DNA from: Pandoraea pnomenusa | GTDB taxonomy: Bacteria > Pseudomonadota > Gammaproteobacteria > Burkholderiales > Burkholderiaceae | Direction of reading: 5' to 3' | Length of the DNA: 64,000 nucleotides | NCBI RefSeq assembly: GCF_000767615.3 | Contig: NZ_CP009553.3 | Location: forward strand, 3,162,001 to 3,226,000 | Part shown: piece after piece, positions 16,530 through 24,427 of the stretch | Layout of the letters: every line of letters starts with the position of its first letter | Numbering within the stretch: position 1 is the first letter of the stretch | Translations under genes and position numbers: made by a program | Notes under the pieces: model-generated | The model's database searches: none | What the model saw: only the letters and a program-made list of their open reading frames with translations | Told to the model about the DNA's origin: nothing

Positions 16530-18514
16530 TTTGCGTAGTTCATGCCCGCGGGAGGAAGCGCGAGGCCAAAGTCGTACATGCCTGAGCCCAGAGGGCGATT
16601 GAGCGCGCGCGCCTGATGTGTGCTGACCTGCTCGGCGATCGTTCGACCATCGAGCTTCAGTTCAGAATGGACCTGGACGGTCTGCGTGGGCTTTTGCGCA
16701 ATATAGGTGCTTTCGTGGCCGCGCACCTCGTTCGAGTAGGTGGCTTGCGCGGGGTTTTGAAACGCGCCGACGGCAGCCTCGCCACCCTTGCCGCCCAGCC
16801 AGTTGCCGATAAATCCGCCGATCGCTGCGCCGGGGATCGCGCCGACTCCCCCGAACAGGCCGCCGATAGCACCTCCGATATACATTCCGGTCAAACTGCC
16901 GGCAACGCCTCCGGCGACACCACCATACGCGCGCTGCTTTGCCTTTCGATCAAGCGTTTCATCCTGACTTACCTGATAGGCGTCGACGGCCCCCATAGCT
17001 ATTGCGATAGGGCCACCAAGCTTCAAGCCGCCCAACCCACCGGCGGCCATGCGGCCAAGCATGGACCCGCCCGCCGAAGCACCCGCGCCTACCGCACCGA
17101 CTCCCGCCGCGCGCGACAAACTCTGTATAGCGAGCGTCAAGCCGCGAATCGACGCTGTGGCCATCGTCACGATGCCCGCGAATGCAAGCGCGCCAGAGAG
17201 CACCACGAAGCCACCCGCGAGGATCTTGACCTTCGCATGGTTCTTCTCGATCCACCCGGTAAGGTTTTCGAGCATCGGGATAAGTCGCTCGAGCGCTCGG
17301 ATCGCCAAGGGCAACACCGTCTCGCCCAGGCGCAGCAGAAGATTGCCCCATTTCGCATGAAGGTCGATCTCCTTGCCCTGCAGCGTCCCCTTTCCGTTGT
17401 CGTACAGACCATCGATGCCCTGTGCTTTATGCGAGCGCTCGATGTACTTCTCTGCCAGCTTCTGCTCGCGCACGAATTGGTCGGCGAGGTTTGCGGCCGT
17501 TCGAATGCCGAGCAGTTTGGCAAGTGCGATGTTCAAGTCGTTGCCCTTGAGCCCCTGCGCCATCAGTTGCGGCACTGCGACCTTCGTCACCCACTCAAAT
17601 GGGTTCTCGGTGAAGAGCTTCGCATCCTTGATACCCATCGCGTCGACGCGCTTGATATGCCCAGTCGTCCCATACTGGATCGCCTTCGGGTCGAGCAGGC
17701 CAACTCTCGCCATGTCCTCGGCAACACGTTGCGGCATGCGCCCCATCGCCCAGTTCTGGAACATCGACATCGAGGCGGTACCGGTGCGGGAGCCACCAGA
17801 TTCCTGCATGAAGTGGCCAAGGCCGAAGAAGAACATTTCGTCGTTCATCAGCTTCGTGGACACCCCGCCCGTTTTGATCGCAGCGAGATAGTCCTGTGGC
17901 TTGACAGTACCGCCGCTTGCCACGTAAGCCTGCGTCATCATGTCGAGGACGCGCTTGAAATTTGGCAAGTCAACGTGGCCGGTTTCGCGGTCAATAAGGG
18001 CGCCGCGAAGTTCGGTTGTCTTGATCGCTGCCTGGAACATCTGCTCGAACTTGGCGCCTGAGCCCCCCGCCATGACCGACTCAATGCCGAATTTCATCTT
18101 GGCGAGAAGTGGCAATACCTCCTTGGCATGCCCGAAGTCTCCCATGATGGCCGTGGCCTCGCGCAGGAGCACCATATTGTCGCGCGCCGACGAGCCCATG
18201 ATGTCCATGCCCTTGGCGAACTTCACCGCATCACGGTTGGTGGCATCGCCCAGACCGAGCGCGGTGAACTTCGCAACCTCGGTCTGAAACTGCTTCGCTT
18301 CTTCCAGAGGCCCCTTGAACAGCGCCAACCCACCCGCGCCAAGCGCAGTCATTGCACCGCCCGCGATCATCATGTTCTTGATCGATTTGATGCGGGATTC
18401 GAGCTTCTGCGCGTCCGATTCCGTGCGCAGGAAGTCTTTTGACAGGAGCGCCAGCCCCATGCTAGCGTGGTTGATCAGGCTGATCCGAACGCCGATCTTG
18501 TAGGCTTCAAACAT
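16526..18514 (-). CDS. Tail tape measure protein
   Basis: 662 residues. The N-terminal 420 residues are helical, and hydrophobic segments appear near 430-470 and a Gly/Ala-rich segment near 480-580 (GGVAGSLTGMYIGGAIGGLF). This is the usual layout of a tape measure, which sets tail length and enters the membrane during DNA delivery. It is short for the class, implying a tail of roughly 100 nm by the usual 0.15 nm per residue. It is flanked by the antisense gene at 18513. Confidence 0.8.
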   Translation of the reverse strand: MFEAYKIGVRISLINHASMGLALLSKDFLRTESDAQKLESRIKSIKNMMIAGGAMTALGAGGLALFKGPLEEAKQFQTEVAKFTALGLGDATNRDAVKFAKGMDIMGSSARDNMVLLREATAIMGDFGHAKEVLPLLAKMKFGIESVMAGGSGAKFEQMFQAAIKTTELRGALIDRETGHVDLPNFKRVLDMMTQAYVASGGTVKPQDYLAAIKTGGVSTKLMNDEMFFFGLGHFMQESGGSRTGTASMSMFQNWAMGRMPQRVAEDMARVGLLDPKAIQYGTTGHIKRVDAMGIKDAKLFTENPFEWVTKVAVPQLMAQGLKGNDLNIALAKLLGIRTAANLADQFVREQKLAEKYIERSHKAQGIDGLYDNGKGTLQGKEIDLHAKWGNLLLRLGETVLPLAIRALERLIPMLENLTGWIEKNHAKVKILAGGFVVLSGALAFAGIVTMATASIRGLTLAIQSLSRAAGVGAVGAGASAGGSMLGRMAAGGLGGLKLGGPIAIAMGAVDAYQVSQDETLDRKAKQRAYGGVAGGVAGSLTGMYIGGAIGGLFGGVGAIPGAAIGGFIGNWLGGKGGEAAVGAFQNPAQATYSNEVRGHESTYIAQKPTQTVQVHSELKLDGRTIAEQVSTHQARALNRPLGSGMYDFGLALPPAGMNYAK

Positions 18515-18767
18515 GAGAACTTCCCTGCGTTATAGAGTGCACGAGTGGCTCGCCGATCGGGTGACTTGGATCCAGTACCCCAACATCCGAGCTGTGACGG
18601 ACACCGCCAAACGGCGGCCAGCCTTGCAGTTCGCCGTCCAAATGCCGTGGTGGCAACGCATTACGCTGGTTGCCGTCTTTCTGCCGATCCTGATCGTCTG
18701 CGCCGTGGTGCTCGCTGTGGCGCTACCTGTGTTCTGGGCAGTTGTGGGCGCCGTATTCGGCTTCTAA
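18513..18767 (+). CDS. Small membrane protein gene inserted antisense in the tail operon
   Basis: 84 residues on the plus strand, filling the 249-bp space between two minus-strand tail genes where no minus-strand gene exists. Its ends overlap both neighbours (18513-18514 and 18764-18767). The N-terminal half is basic and soluble (HEWLADRVTWIQYP). Residues 48-84 form one long or two short membrane segments. AGG lies eight bases before the ATG. The position suggests a moron, expressed on its own in the lysogen or early in infection. No family is recognised. Confidence 0.55.
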   Translation: MRTSLRYRVHEWLADRVTWIQYPNIRAVTDTAKRRPALQFAVQMPWWQRITLVAVFLPILIVCAVVLAVALPVFWAVVGAVFGF

Positions 18768-19255
18768 TCGACCTTGTGGTCGTATTCCAGGTGGGCTGGA
18801 ATCGCCGCACCGCCCACCAGCCCGGCAACCAGCGCGCTCCCTAGCACCTTCCGAATGAGTTCGTGATTGCGCTCGACCGATGGCCCGAGGACTGGCCGCG
18901 GCGGGATCGTATCTGTGCCGAGCTCTTGGTAGACCATCACATCAGAGGTCGAACCAATGACCGCTTCGTGCCCCCTCACTTCATTTCCGAGCGAGTCGCG
19001 CAGTTCACCCGATCGAAGCAACGGGTCGTCGGGCGTGTAGCCGCGACGTTCGCGCTCGGCCTTCGTTGAATCAGCGAGCGGTGACCATCCCTCGAACGGA
19101 CCGACAGCGGGCTGATACTCGCCAAACTCGGACCTGGCCGTCGCTTCCACCGCAACGGCTACACGCTTTAAGCCTCGGTGCAATTCAAGCGCGACACCGG
19201 CCTGAAGGCTGACCAAGTGCAAAGCGAATTGCCCGAGGCTGCCGAACTCTTTCAT
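18764..19255 (-). CDS. gp10-like tail morphogenesis protein
   Basis: 163 residues. Features of HK97 gp10-like/virion morphogenesis proteins are visible: VAVEATARSEFGEYQP, SPLADSTKAERERRGYT, LLRSGELRDSL, VYQELGTDTIPPRPVLGP. The last two are the classical signature of neck/tail-completion proteins. Here it lies unusually after the tail chaperone rather than before the sheath. Its ATG overlaps the stop of the frameshifted chaperone product. Confidence 0.65.
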   Translation of the reverse strand: MKEFGSLGQFALHLVSLQAGVALELHRGLKRVAVAVEATARSEFGEYQPAVGPFEGWSPLADSTKAERERRGYTPDDPLLRSGELRDSLGNEVRGHEAVIGSTSDVMVYQELGTDTIPPRPVLGPSVERNHELIRKVLGSALVAGLVGGAAIPAHLEYDHKVD

Positions 19256-19787
19256 GTCGCTTCCTTGAACGCCATCGCACGGAAATCGAACTGATGGCCG
19301 TCCAGCTCCGAGAAGATGATCGACCAGCCGGCCCGCGTCACGTCATCGAGTGAGAACGCGACGTCGAAAGGCACCCCGTTTCGGACGAGAAAGAGCGCCT
19401 CACGAACCGGCGTCGATCGGACTATTTTTTTAGCGCGGTGCGGTCCTTTTCCGGATCCGCCGGCGGGAAGTGCTTTTCGACACCCTCCGAAACTGCGATC
19501 AGGCCGTCCTCGTCAAGGTTCTGCACGAGTGCCTCGACTTCGGCCTTTGTTCGGATGGCGGAAACGGGCACGCCGGCAACTGACGCGACATAGATCAGCG
19601 GCATGCACATCGCGATGTAGCCCGGGTTGGTCCCCCCCACGGCTTCCATCAGACGGAATTGCGCGAGGGCACCCGGCTTACGAAGCATGATCGGACGCCC
19701 CGCCACGTCATGGACGGTCACCTCGGCCATCGCTGCCTTGACGATCTGTTCACTCGGCGTGTCGGTATTCACAGTGAGTTTGGTCAT
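19252..19787 (-). CDS. Tail assembly chaperone, -1 frameshift product (GT-like)
   Basis: The minus strand has CTA AAA AAA TAG at 19433-19422, giving an A AAA AAA heptamer one codon before the stop. A -1 slip there reads ATA GTC CGA and stays open for 57 codons, ending TGA at 19254-19252, overlapping the next ATG. The added part (VREALFLVRNGVPFDVAFSL, then TRAGWSIIF) is protein-like and includes a conserved-looking C-terminal GHQFDFRAMAF. This matches the G/GT strategy of tailed phages, in which the long form binds the tape measure. Confidence 0.75.
19422..19787 (-). CDS. Tail assembly chaperone, short form (G-like)
   Basis: 121 residues starting MTKLTVNTDTPSEQIVKAAM. The VHDVAGRPIMLRKPGALAQF and YIAMCMPLIYVASVAGVPVS segments match tail assembly chaperones of contractile phages that lie between the tube and tape measure genes. 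It ends ALKK at the slippery run, so most ribosomes make this short form. It is chaperone for the tape measure and not part of the virion. Confidence 0.75.
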   Translation of the reverse strand: MTKLTVNTDTPSEQIVKAAMAEVTVHDVAGRPIMLRKPGALAQFRLMEAVGGTNPGYIAMCMPLIYVASVAGVPVSAIRTKAEVEALVQNLDEDGLIAVSEGVEKHFPPADPEKDRTALKK

Positions 19788-19788
19788 A

Positions 19789-20220
19789 TCACGACACCTT
19801 GATGCGGCGCGAAGCCACGAAAGAGACCTTCTGCTTCATGGTTTCGTCACCGGCGCCGTCACCAGCGTCGTCAAACTTGAGCAGCACGCCGAGATAGCGG
19901 AATTGGGAGACTGCGCCGGACGCTTCGGTGATGGTTTCGGTGATGGTGCCGCCCTGCTCATCGATGCCCGCGTAGTAGTTGTCCTCGTTCTGAGCGAAGT
20001 AATCATCGAGCTCAGGCCCCTGCCGCTCGATCTCGATATTTCCGGACCAACCCTGCGCAAAGCGGACATGGCGGGTGATCCCGTCCAAGCCCTTGATCTT
20101 CTTCTCCGTCGTGTCCTGCTTCTTCGAGAATTTCGTGATCAGACCGAAGGTCAGCGGCCCCGTCGCGGTGTTGAAGTCGAGCGAAATGTCACGTCCTACG
20201 GTAAAACCATTGATCGGCAT
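19789..20220 (-). CDS. Tail tube protein
   Basis: 143 residues directly after the sheath and before the chaperone. Beta-rich with FTVGRDISLDFNTATGPLTF at the N-terminus and DDYFAQNEDNYYAGIDEQGG near the middle, as in Mu gp40-like tube proteins. Hexamers should stack into the inner tube through which DNA passes. It starts after a hairpin at 20239-20260. Confidence 0.7.
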   Translation of the reverse strand: MPINGFTVGRDISLDFNTATGPLTFGLITKFSKKQDTTEKKIKGLDGITRHVRFAQGWSGNIEIERQGPELDDYFAQNEDNYYAGIDEQGGTITETITEASGAVSQFRYLGVLLKFDDAGDGAGDETMKQKVSFVASRRIKVS

Positions 20221-20238
20221 GGCATGCTCCGAAATGAA

Positions 20239-20260
20239 AGCGGCCCGCGCGCGGCGGGCC
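20239..20260 (-). terminator. GC-rich hairpin between sheath and tube genes
   Basis: Minus strand GGCCCGC, loop CGCGC, GCGGGCC, followed by GCTTTCATTTCGG. The stem is strong but the T run is short, so termination would be weak or the hairpin may serve RNA processing. It shares the trailing CATTTCGG with the hairpin at 11558. Confidence 0.5.
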
Positions 20261-20360
20261 TTAAATGAGAAAACCAGGCGGGCGCCGGTTTAGTTGTAAC
20301 CACCTCGGATCTGAAATCCACGTGGCTCAATTCGGCGAAGGGGCCGCGATCCTTGAATGA

Positions 20361-21905
20361 TTACGTCGGCTGCGTGCTCTGGCGCGTGACGGTGACTGAC
20401 TGTCCGCCTTCGAGGTTGACGATGAATTTCTCGACGACGCCGAGATAGCGCACCTTGCAGTCGTCTTGCATGTAGCCGAGTGCGACCCGATTCGGCGGGT
20501 TGTTGCGGTCGTCGCATTGATTGGAAAAATCATCAATCATGCCGACGTTGTCGCCATCGCCCTTCATGGTCTCAAGCCAAGAACTGATCGTAGAGCCGGC
20601 CTGTCGTCGAAGCGGGTCGTTCTTCTGAGTTGACTGCAGCTTTCCGACGAACTTGCCCATTGCGCTGTTCAGCGTGTATGCGAGGTAGTTCGTCATCCGT
20701 GTGTAGTTGTCGCCATTGACCACGGGATTGCTGCTCGCGTTGTGGCCGATCCGTACACCGAACGAGTTTCCGGCGGGGATAGGGTTGGTGACCACGTCAA
20801 TGCCTGCCTGCGCCAACGCGCCGATTTCTGCGGTCGCCGAATACACCTGGTTCTGCATCGACTTCTGCGTGCCGACGATGCCGTACAGCGGCTTGTTCAG
20901 GCTTGACTGCTCCGGCGAGAGGTTCGCGAGGCGCCCCGCCACGAAGCCCTGCGGCGAGACAAGGCGGATTACGTTGTTTACCGTGTCCTGCCAGTAGATC
21001 CAGTCGCCAAATAGCAGCTTCAACGCATACGAATCGATACCAGCGCTGGCTTTCGTAGCAGTGGCGTTGGCAATGGAGTCGCCAGCCGGGCCGACGGCGA
21101 TCATGTAGATGCCCTCGGACAATCCGAAAGCGACTTGTGTCGTCCAGCTCGTCGACTCGTCACAATCTGCGAGCATGGCGATGCTCGTGAACGTATTGCG
21201 AAGCGCGTACATGCCCTTGCGCGGCACGGTGTCGACGCCGAGAAGCGTTGCGCTAGTGATGGTGGTCGCGCCGTCGGTACCACCGGTGAGCGTCGTGGTG
21301 CCCGCGGTAGGTGCCGTCGTACCGGTGCCCGCCGTAGCCACGATGAACTGCGACGGGCCACGCAGGCCAGACTGACCCGAATTGATGGCCGCAGCGATGT
21401 TTGCCCACAGCTCGGCGCCGGTGCCAGTGATGTTGTCGAACACTTCTGGCACCTGCCCGGGCATCGCCACCACTGCACGCCACGAATTAGCGGCCGAACC
21501 GGTACCCAGTGTCACGACCAGGCTATTGCCCAATGTGCCGGTGTATTTGGCCGTGAACGTGATATTCGTCGGCGACGTGCCGAGCGCTGCGCTGGCTGCG
21601 ACGTCGGTACCATCCGTGACCCGCACGCAGCGGAAGTTGTTGGCGCCCTGAAGCGTGGCCACAGCCACCTGCGTGCCCATGTCGTATTTCCGGGCCATCA
21701 CGGCGCCGAAATTCTGCGCGTACCCAGCCATGTCGCCGACGATGGTCGGCGAGTTCACCGGGCCCCACTGGGCCGTGCCAACGATGCCGAGGATGTTGGT
21801 CGGCAGGCCGTTGATCAGCGTGTTGCGCGGCGAGAGAATCTGGACATAGACGTCCGGGACGATCAGCGCGGTGGTATTCAGCGCGCCTTCTTGAAAAACC
21901 GGCAT
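20361..21905 (-). CDS. Tail sheath protein
   Basis: 514 residues. The N-terminus (VPDVYVQILSPRNTLINGLP, GIVGTAQWGPVNSPTIV, FRCVRVTDGTDVAA) and the C-terminal half (SPQGFVAGRLANLSPEQSSL, then NNPPNRVALGYMQDDCKVRY) are typical of phage sheath subunits. The middle contains an extra Gly/Thr domain of about 150 residues likely exposed on the surface. Its presence defines the phage as a myovirus. GGAGG precedes the ATG at 21905. Confidence 0.85.
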   Translation of the reverse strand: MPVFQEGALNTTALIVPDVYVQILSPRNTLINGLPTNILGIVGTAQWGPVNSPTIVGDMAGYAQNFGAVMARKYDMGTQVAVATLQGANNFRCVRVTDGTDVAASAALGTSPTNITFTAKYTGTLGNSLVVTLGTGSAANSWRAVVAMPGQVPEVFDNITGTGAELWANIAAAINSGQSGLRGPSQFIVATAGTGTTAPTAGTTTLTGGTDGATTITSATLLGVDTVPRKGMYALRNTFTSIAMLADCDESTSWTTQVAFGLSEGIYMIAVGPAGDSIANATATKASAGIDSYALKLLFGDWIYWQDTVNNVIRLVSPQGFVAGRLANLSPEQSSLNKPLYGIVGTQKSMQNQVYSATAEIGALAQAGIDVVTNPIPAGNSFGVRIGHNASSNPVVNGDNYTRMTNYLAYTLNSAMGKFVGKLQSTQKNDPLRRQAGSTISSWLETMKGDGDNVGMIDDFSNQCDDRNNPPNRVALGYMQDDCKVRYLGVVEKFIVNLEGGQSVTVTRQSTQPT

Positions 21906-21922
21906 GAGTGCCTCCGGAAACG

Positions 21923-21946
21923 AAAAAACCGCCCGGAGGCGGCTTG
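21923..21946 (-). terminator. Intrinsic terminator upstream of the sheath gene
   Basis: Minus strand AAGCCGCC, loop TCC with a following G, GGCGGTTTTTT. It lies between the 54-residue gene and the sheath gene. It would uncouple sheath expression from head genes unless transcription is antiterminated. Confidence 0.7.
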
Positions 21947-21968
21947 AGAATGCGTGTGATCGAGCGGC

Positions 21969-22133
21969 TTACTTGCTGCTCTTCGGCTTGGCGGTGCTGG
22001 CTTCTTCGGGCGCCGCGACCTTCACGACGTACGTGGCTTGTTCCGAGTCGAGAATGGCCGCGACCTTATCGGCGTCGGTGATCCGGTCGCCCTTCTGGTA
22101 TTCGCCGAAGGCGTGCAAAACAACGAGATTCAT
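21969..22133 (-). CDS. Small head-tail region protein
   Basis: 54 residues from ATG at 22133 (MNLVVLHAFGEYQKGDRITD). The segment KGDRITDADKVAAILDSEQA resembles small phage proteins between the connector and sheath genes of unknown structure. The C-terminus is a Lys/Ser tail. It lies 7 bases after the stop of the gene at 22141. Confidence 0.55.
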   Translation of the reverse strand: MNLVVLHAFGEYQKGDRITDADKVAAILDSEQATYVVKVAAPEEASTAKPKSSK

Positions 22134-22140
22134 GAGTGCC

Positions 22141-22971
22141 TCACGAAGTGGGGGGTCCCAGCGTGTCGCCGCCGCCGACGACGAACGCCTGCGGGGCGAC
22201 GACGCCGAAAGCGTTGTCAATCTGAGTGGTGGAATAGTCGATGCCGTAGATCACATCGCGGCGGTAAATGAGCTGCTTCTGCTGAGTGTCATCCTGCCGA
22301 CTGCTCTGGTAATGAAAGATCGCCTGCGAGCCGTCGGGCAGCGTCGCGCGCACGAGCGGCCCGAGCGCCTGATCGATTGCCATACCTAGTCGGTCGCGGA
22401 CATCGAAGCAATTGCCCCAGGCGGTGATCTGAAAGCCCTTCCGCTGGCGGCGCAGCTCGCGAATGATCGTGCCAGCGGTGCCGACACGCGCCTCGATCAA
22501 GTGTGCCCCGGGCACGGTAAATCCGGTACCAGACGACGTTGCCGGCTGGTCAGCGCTGATCATCGTGGCGAGCGCGGTCGCGATCGCCGACAACGTGTCG
22601 GTCGCCTGCACGCCGTAGACATAGGGCTTGCCGCCGACAACCGCCGCGACGTTCTGCGATGCCAGCACGGTGCCGCCCAGCGTCACGGTGACGTCGCTCA
22701 CCGCGACGGTGACGGTCGGCGCCGCGATGGACTGCACTTCCCACTCCCGAACAGTCGAGCGCAAAACGGTTTCGGTCGGCAGCGGGTAGACGGAGACATA
22801 CCCGATGTTGTTGGTGAAGTCTTCGCGCGTTGCCTCGGGCTGTGGCCACCCGGCAAAGACCTTGACGGCGCACCCCGCGATGGGCGAGATCGGATTCGCT
22901 GTGCCGTTCGGGTACAGGTAGGCCGCGACCTGCGCAACAAGCAGGTTGCTGACGTCTGAGAGGTCGGCCAT
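22141..22971 (-). CDS. Tail completion/neck protein candidate
   Basis: 276 residues. N-terminus (LSDVSNLLVAQVAAYLYPNG) and the RDRLGMAIDQALGPLV region fit phage proteins that cap the tail before head joining. A central insert (APTVTVAVSDVTVTLGG) looks like an extra beta domain. Located between connector proteins and the sheath, which supports a neck or tail-terminator role; no decisive motif is visible. Confidence 0.5.
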   Translation of the reverse strand: MADLSDVSNLLVAQVAAYLYPNGTANPISPIAGCAVKVFAGWPQPEATREDFTNNIGYVSVYPLPTETVLRSTVREWEVQSIAAPTVTVAVSDVTVTLGGTVLASQNVAAVVGGKPYVYGVQATDTLSAIATALATMISADQPATSSGTGFTVPGAHLIEARVGTAGTIIRELRRQRKGFQITAWGNCFDVRDRLGMAIDQALGPLVRATLPDGSQAIFHYQSSRQDDTQQKQLIYRRDVIYGIDYSTTQIDNAFGVVAPQAFVVGGGDTLGPPTS

Positions 22972-23642
22972 TACGCGTGAAGTTCCGTGGTTGTCAGGCG
23001 CCAGCCCATGTCCGTCAGCTCGGCGCCCTGCACGACGTACCGTCGACCGAGGCTACACGAGACGGTGTCGGACGCCTGAATGATGACCGACTGCGGTACC
23101 GACTTCGGCAACAGGATGCGCCAGCCGATTTGCTGGGACGACGAAGGCAAGCCGCTGATGGACTTCTCGCGCTGCCCGAACAGCAGAATGGACGCCGGCC
23201 AGCCCGCGCCCGTCGCGTCCCCAATCAGGTAATTGTCACCCGCGGCGCCGGGCTCGCCACAGGGGCCGCCGTAGCCGACCGCCCCCACACCCGCAGGTGT
23301 CGCCACGCGGGACACGCGCACCGTGACGTTGCACTCGACGCACTGAATGGGCAGGTGCAACTGCTGACTGGCGATGAAGAATGTCCCGCCCGGGCCGATG
23401 AGATAGTCGCCGGCCTGGGTGAGCCTGCCGTCGAACAATCCGTACCAGACCGGGTTACCGTACCGATTTGGCTTGCCATAGGTCATGTCTTCCGCGTTGA
23501 ACGCGGCGAGCAGACTGCCCTGCTGAAGCGACAGCGGGTTTGCCGCGCTCGCTGGTCGGTACTGGGCGTAGCTCAGACCGACACGCATCGCCGCCTTGGC
23601 GTAGCCGGCATAGATCCGGTTCTGAAGCGTGATTGCGTCCAT
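22971..23642 (-). CDS. Head-tail region protein, unknown function
   Basis: 223 residues from ATG at 23642 (MDAITLQNRIYAGYAKAAMR). The first 40 residues are helical, the rest beta-rich with a CVECNVTVRVSRVATP segment. The family of phage proteins with the start ITLQNRIYAGYAKAA occurs beside portal and connector genes. It overlaps the next gene at position 22971. Could be a neck or minor structural protein. Confidence 0.5.
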   Translation of the reverse strand: MDAITLQNRIYAGYAKAAMRVGLSYAQYRPASAANPLSLQQGSLLAAFNAEDMTYGKPNRYGNPVWYGLFDGRLTQAGDYLIGPGGTFFIASQQLHLPIQCVECNVTVRVSRVATPAGVGAVGYGGPCGEPGAAGDNYLIGDATGAGWPASILLFGQREKSISGLPSSSQQIGWRILLPKSVPQSVIIQASDTVSCSLGRRYVVQGAELTDMGWRLTTTELHA

Positions 23643-23650
23643 GATGCGAG

Positions 23651-24052
23651 TTAACCGCGGCTGAGCGAAATTGTCGACCCGCCGGGGCCCAACATCGGGC
23701 CGGGCGCGATTCCGACAAAGGCGCACATGCGGCGGCGCCAAGTATCGAACAAGGCGAGCCGGTCACGAACTTCGTTATCGTTGTGGGTCCAGACAGCCGC
23801 CTTGGCGGTGTCCAGGTTGTCGCTGGCATCCGTGACAGCCGTTTCGAGGGCGGCAAGCTTCGTCAGGTACGTATTGACGATGATGGCTTCCTCTTCTGGC
23901 CGAAGGTGCGTCAGCCGGTGATTCAGCGTCTGCCAGATGCCCGGCGAGACCCAGCCATAAGCCAAGTCCCGCGAATCATCGACCTGCGTGTCGGCCAGCA
24001 GCGGGTATCCAGCGTGACGCCGGACGTCCGCCAACTGCTGGTCATTCAGCAT
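23651..24052 (-). CDS. Head-tail connector-like protein
   Basis: 133 residues. Helical, with MLNDQQLADVRRHAGYPLLA at the start and LTHLRPEEEAIIVNTYLTKL in the middle. Proteins of this type follow the coat gene and are small helical adaptors. The start at 24052 abuts the stop of the gene at 24053, so translation is coupled. Function assigned from position and helical composition. Confidence 0.5.
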   Translation of the reverse strand: MLNDQQLADVRRHAGYPLLADTQVDDSRDLAYGWVSPGIWQTLNHRLTHLRPEEEAIIVNTYLTKLAALETAVTDASDNLDTAKAAVWTHNDNEVRDRLALFDTWRRRMCAFVGIAPGPMLGPGGSTISLSRG

Positions 24053-24358
24053 TTACGCCTCCTCCCAACCGCCGACGCGGTAGTTGTCTACCTCGTCCGG
24101 GTGCACCTGTGCTTCGTGCGGCCCGTCGTACAGGTCCGCGTCGCGAATCATCGTCACGAGTTCGGGGCCGTCGTCGTCACCGTTCGCGCCGCCCTTCGGC
24201 GGGACCAATGCGGTCTCAGCCGTCGCCAGAATCTTGGCCTGCTCGTCCCCGGACAGAGCGGCGAACTGCTCCTCGGTCACGCCTGCGACGGCCAGCGCCT
24301 TGGCGCGCGCCTCTGCGGCTGCCTTCTCGGCCTTCTGGGCTTTAGTCAAACCTGCCAT
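24053..24358 (-). CDS. Small acidic protein after the coat gene
   Basis: 101 residues. N-terminal Ala/Lys-rich helix (KAQKAEKAAAEARAKALAVA) and a C-terminal acidic domain with VTMIRDADLYDGPHEAQVHP and NYRVGGWEEA, a pattern seen in short phage proteins between coat and connector genes. Possibly a head decoration or capsid completion factor. It follows a GC-rich hairpin after the coat gene. Confidence 0.5.
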   Translation of the reverse strand: MAGLTKAQKAEKAAAEARAKALAVAGVTEEQFAALSGDEQAKILATAETALVPPKGGANGDDDGPELVTMIRDADLYDGPHEAQVHPDEVDNYRVGGWEEA

Positions 24359-24381
24359 GTCGAAATCTCCTGCTGTCTGGG

Positions 24382-24403
24382 TGGCCGGGGCCTTCGCCCC
24401 GGC
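24382..24403 (-). other. Strong hairpin after the coat gene, no T run
   Basis: Minus strand CGCCGGGGC, loop GAAG, GCCCCGGC. Without a following T run it is not a standard terminator. It may mark RNA processing or protect the 3' end of the abundant coat message. Confidence 0.45.
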
Positions 24404-24427
24404 GTCGGATCGCTCTCGCGCGGCCGG

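Noticed and set aside
16616..18061. 481-codon plus-strand frame
   Set aside because: Antisense to the tape measure gene; composition is unnatural and no RBS is seen.
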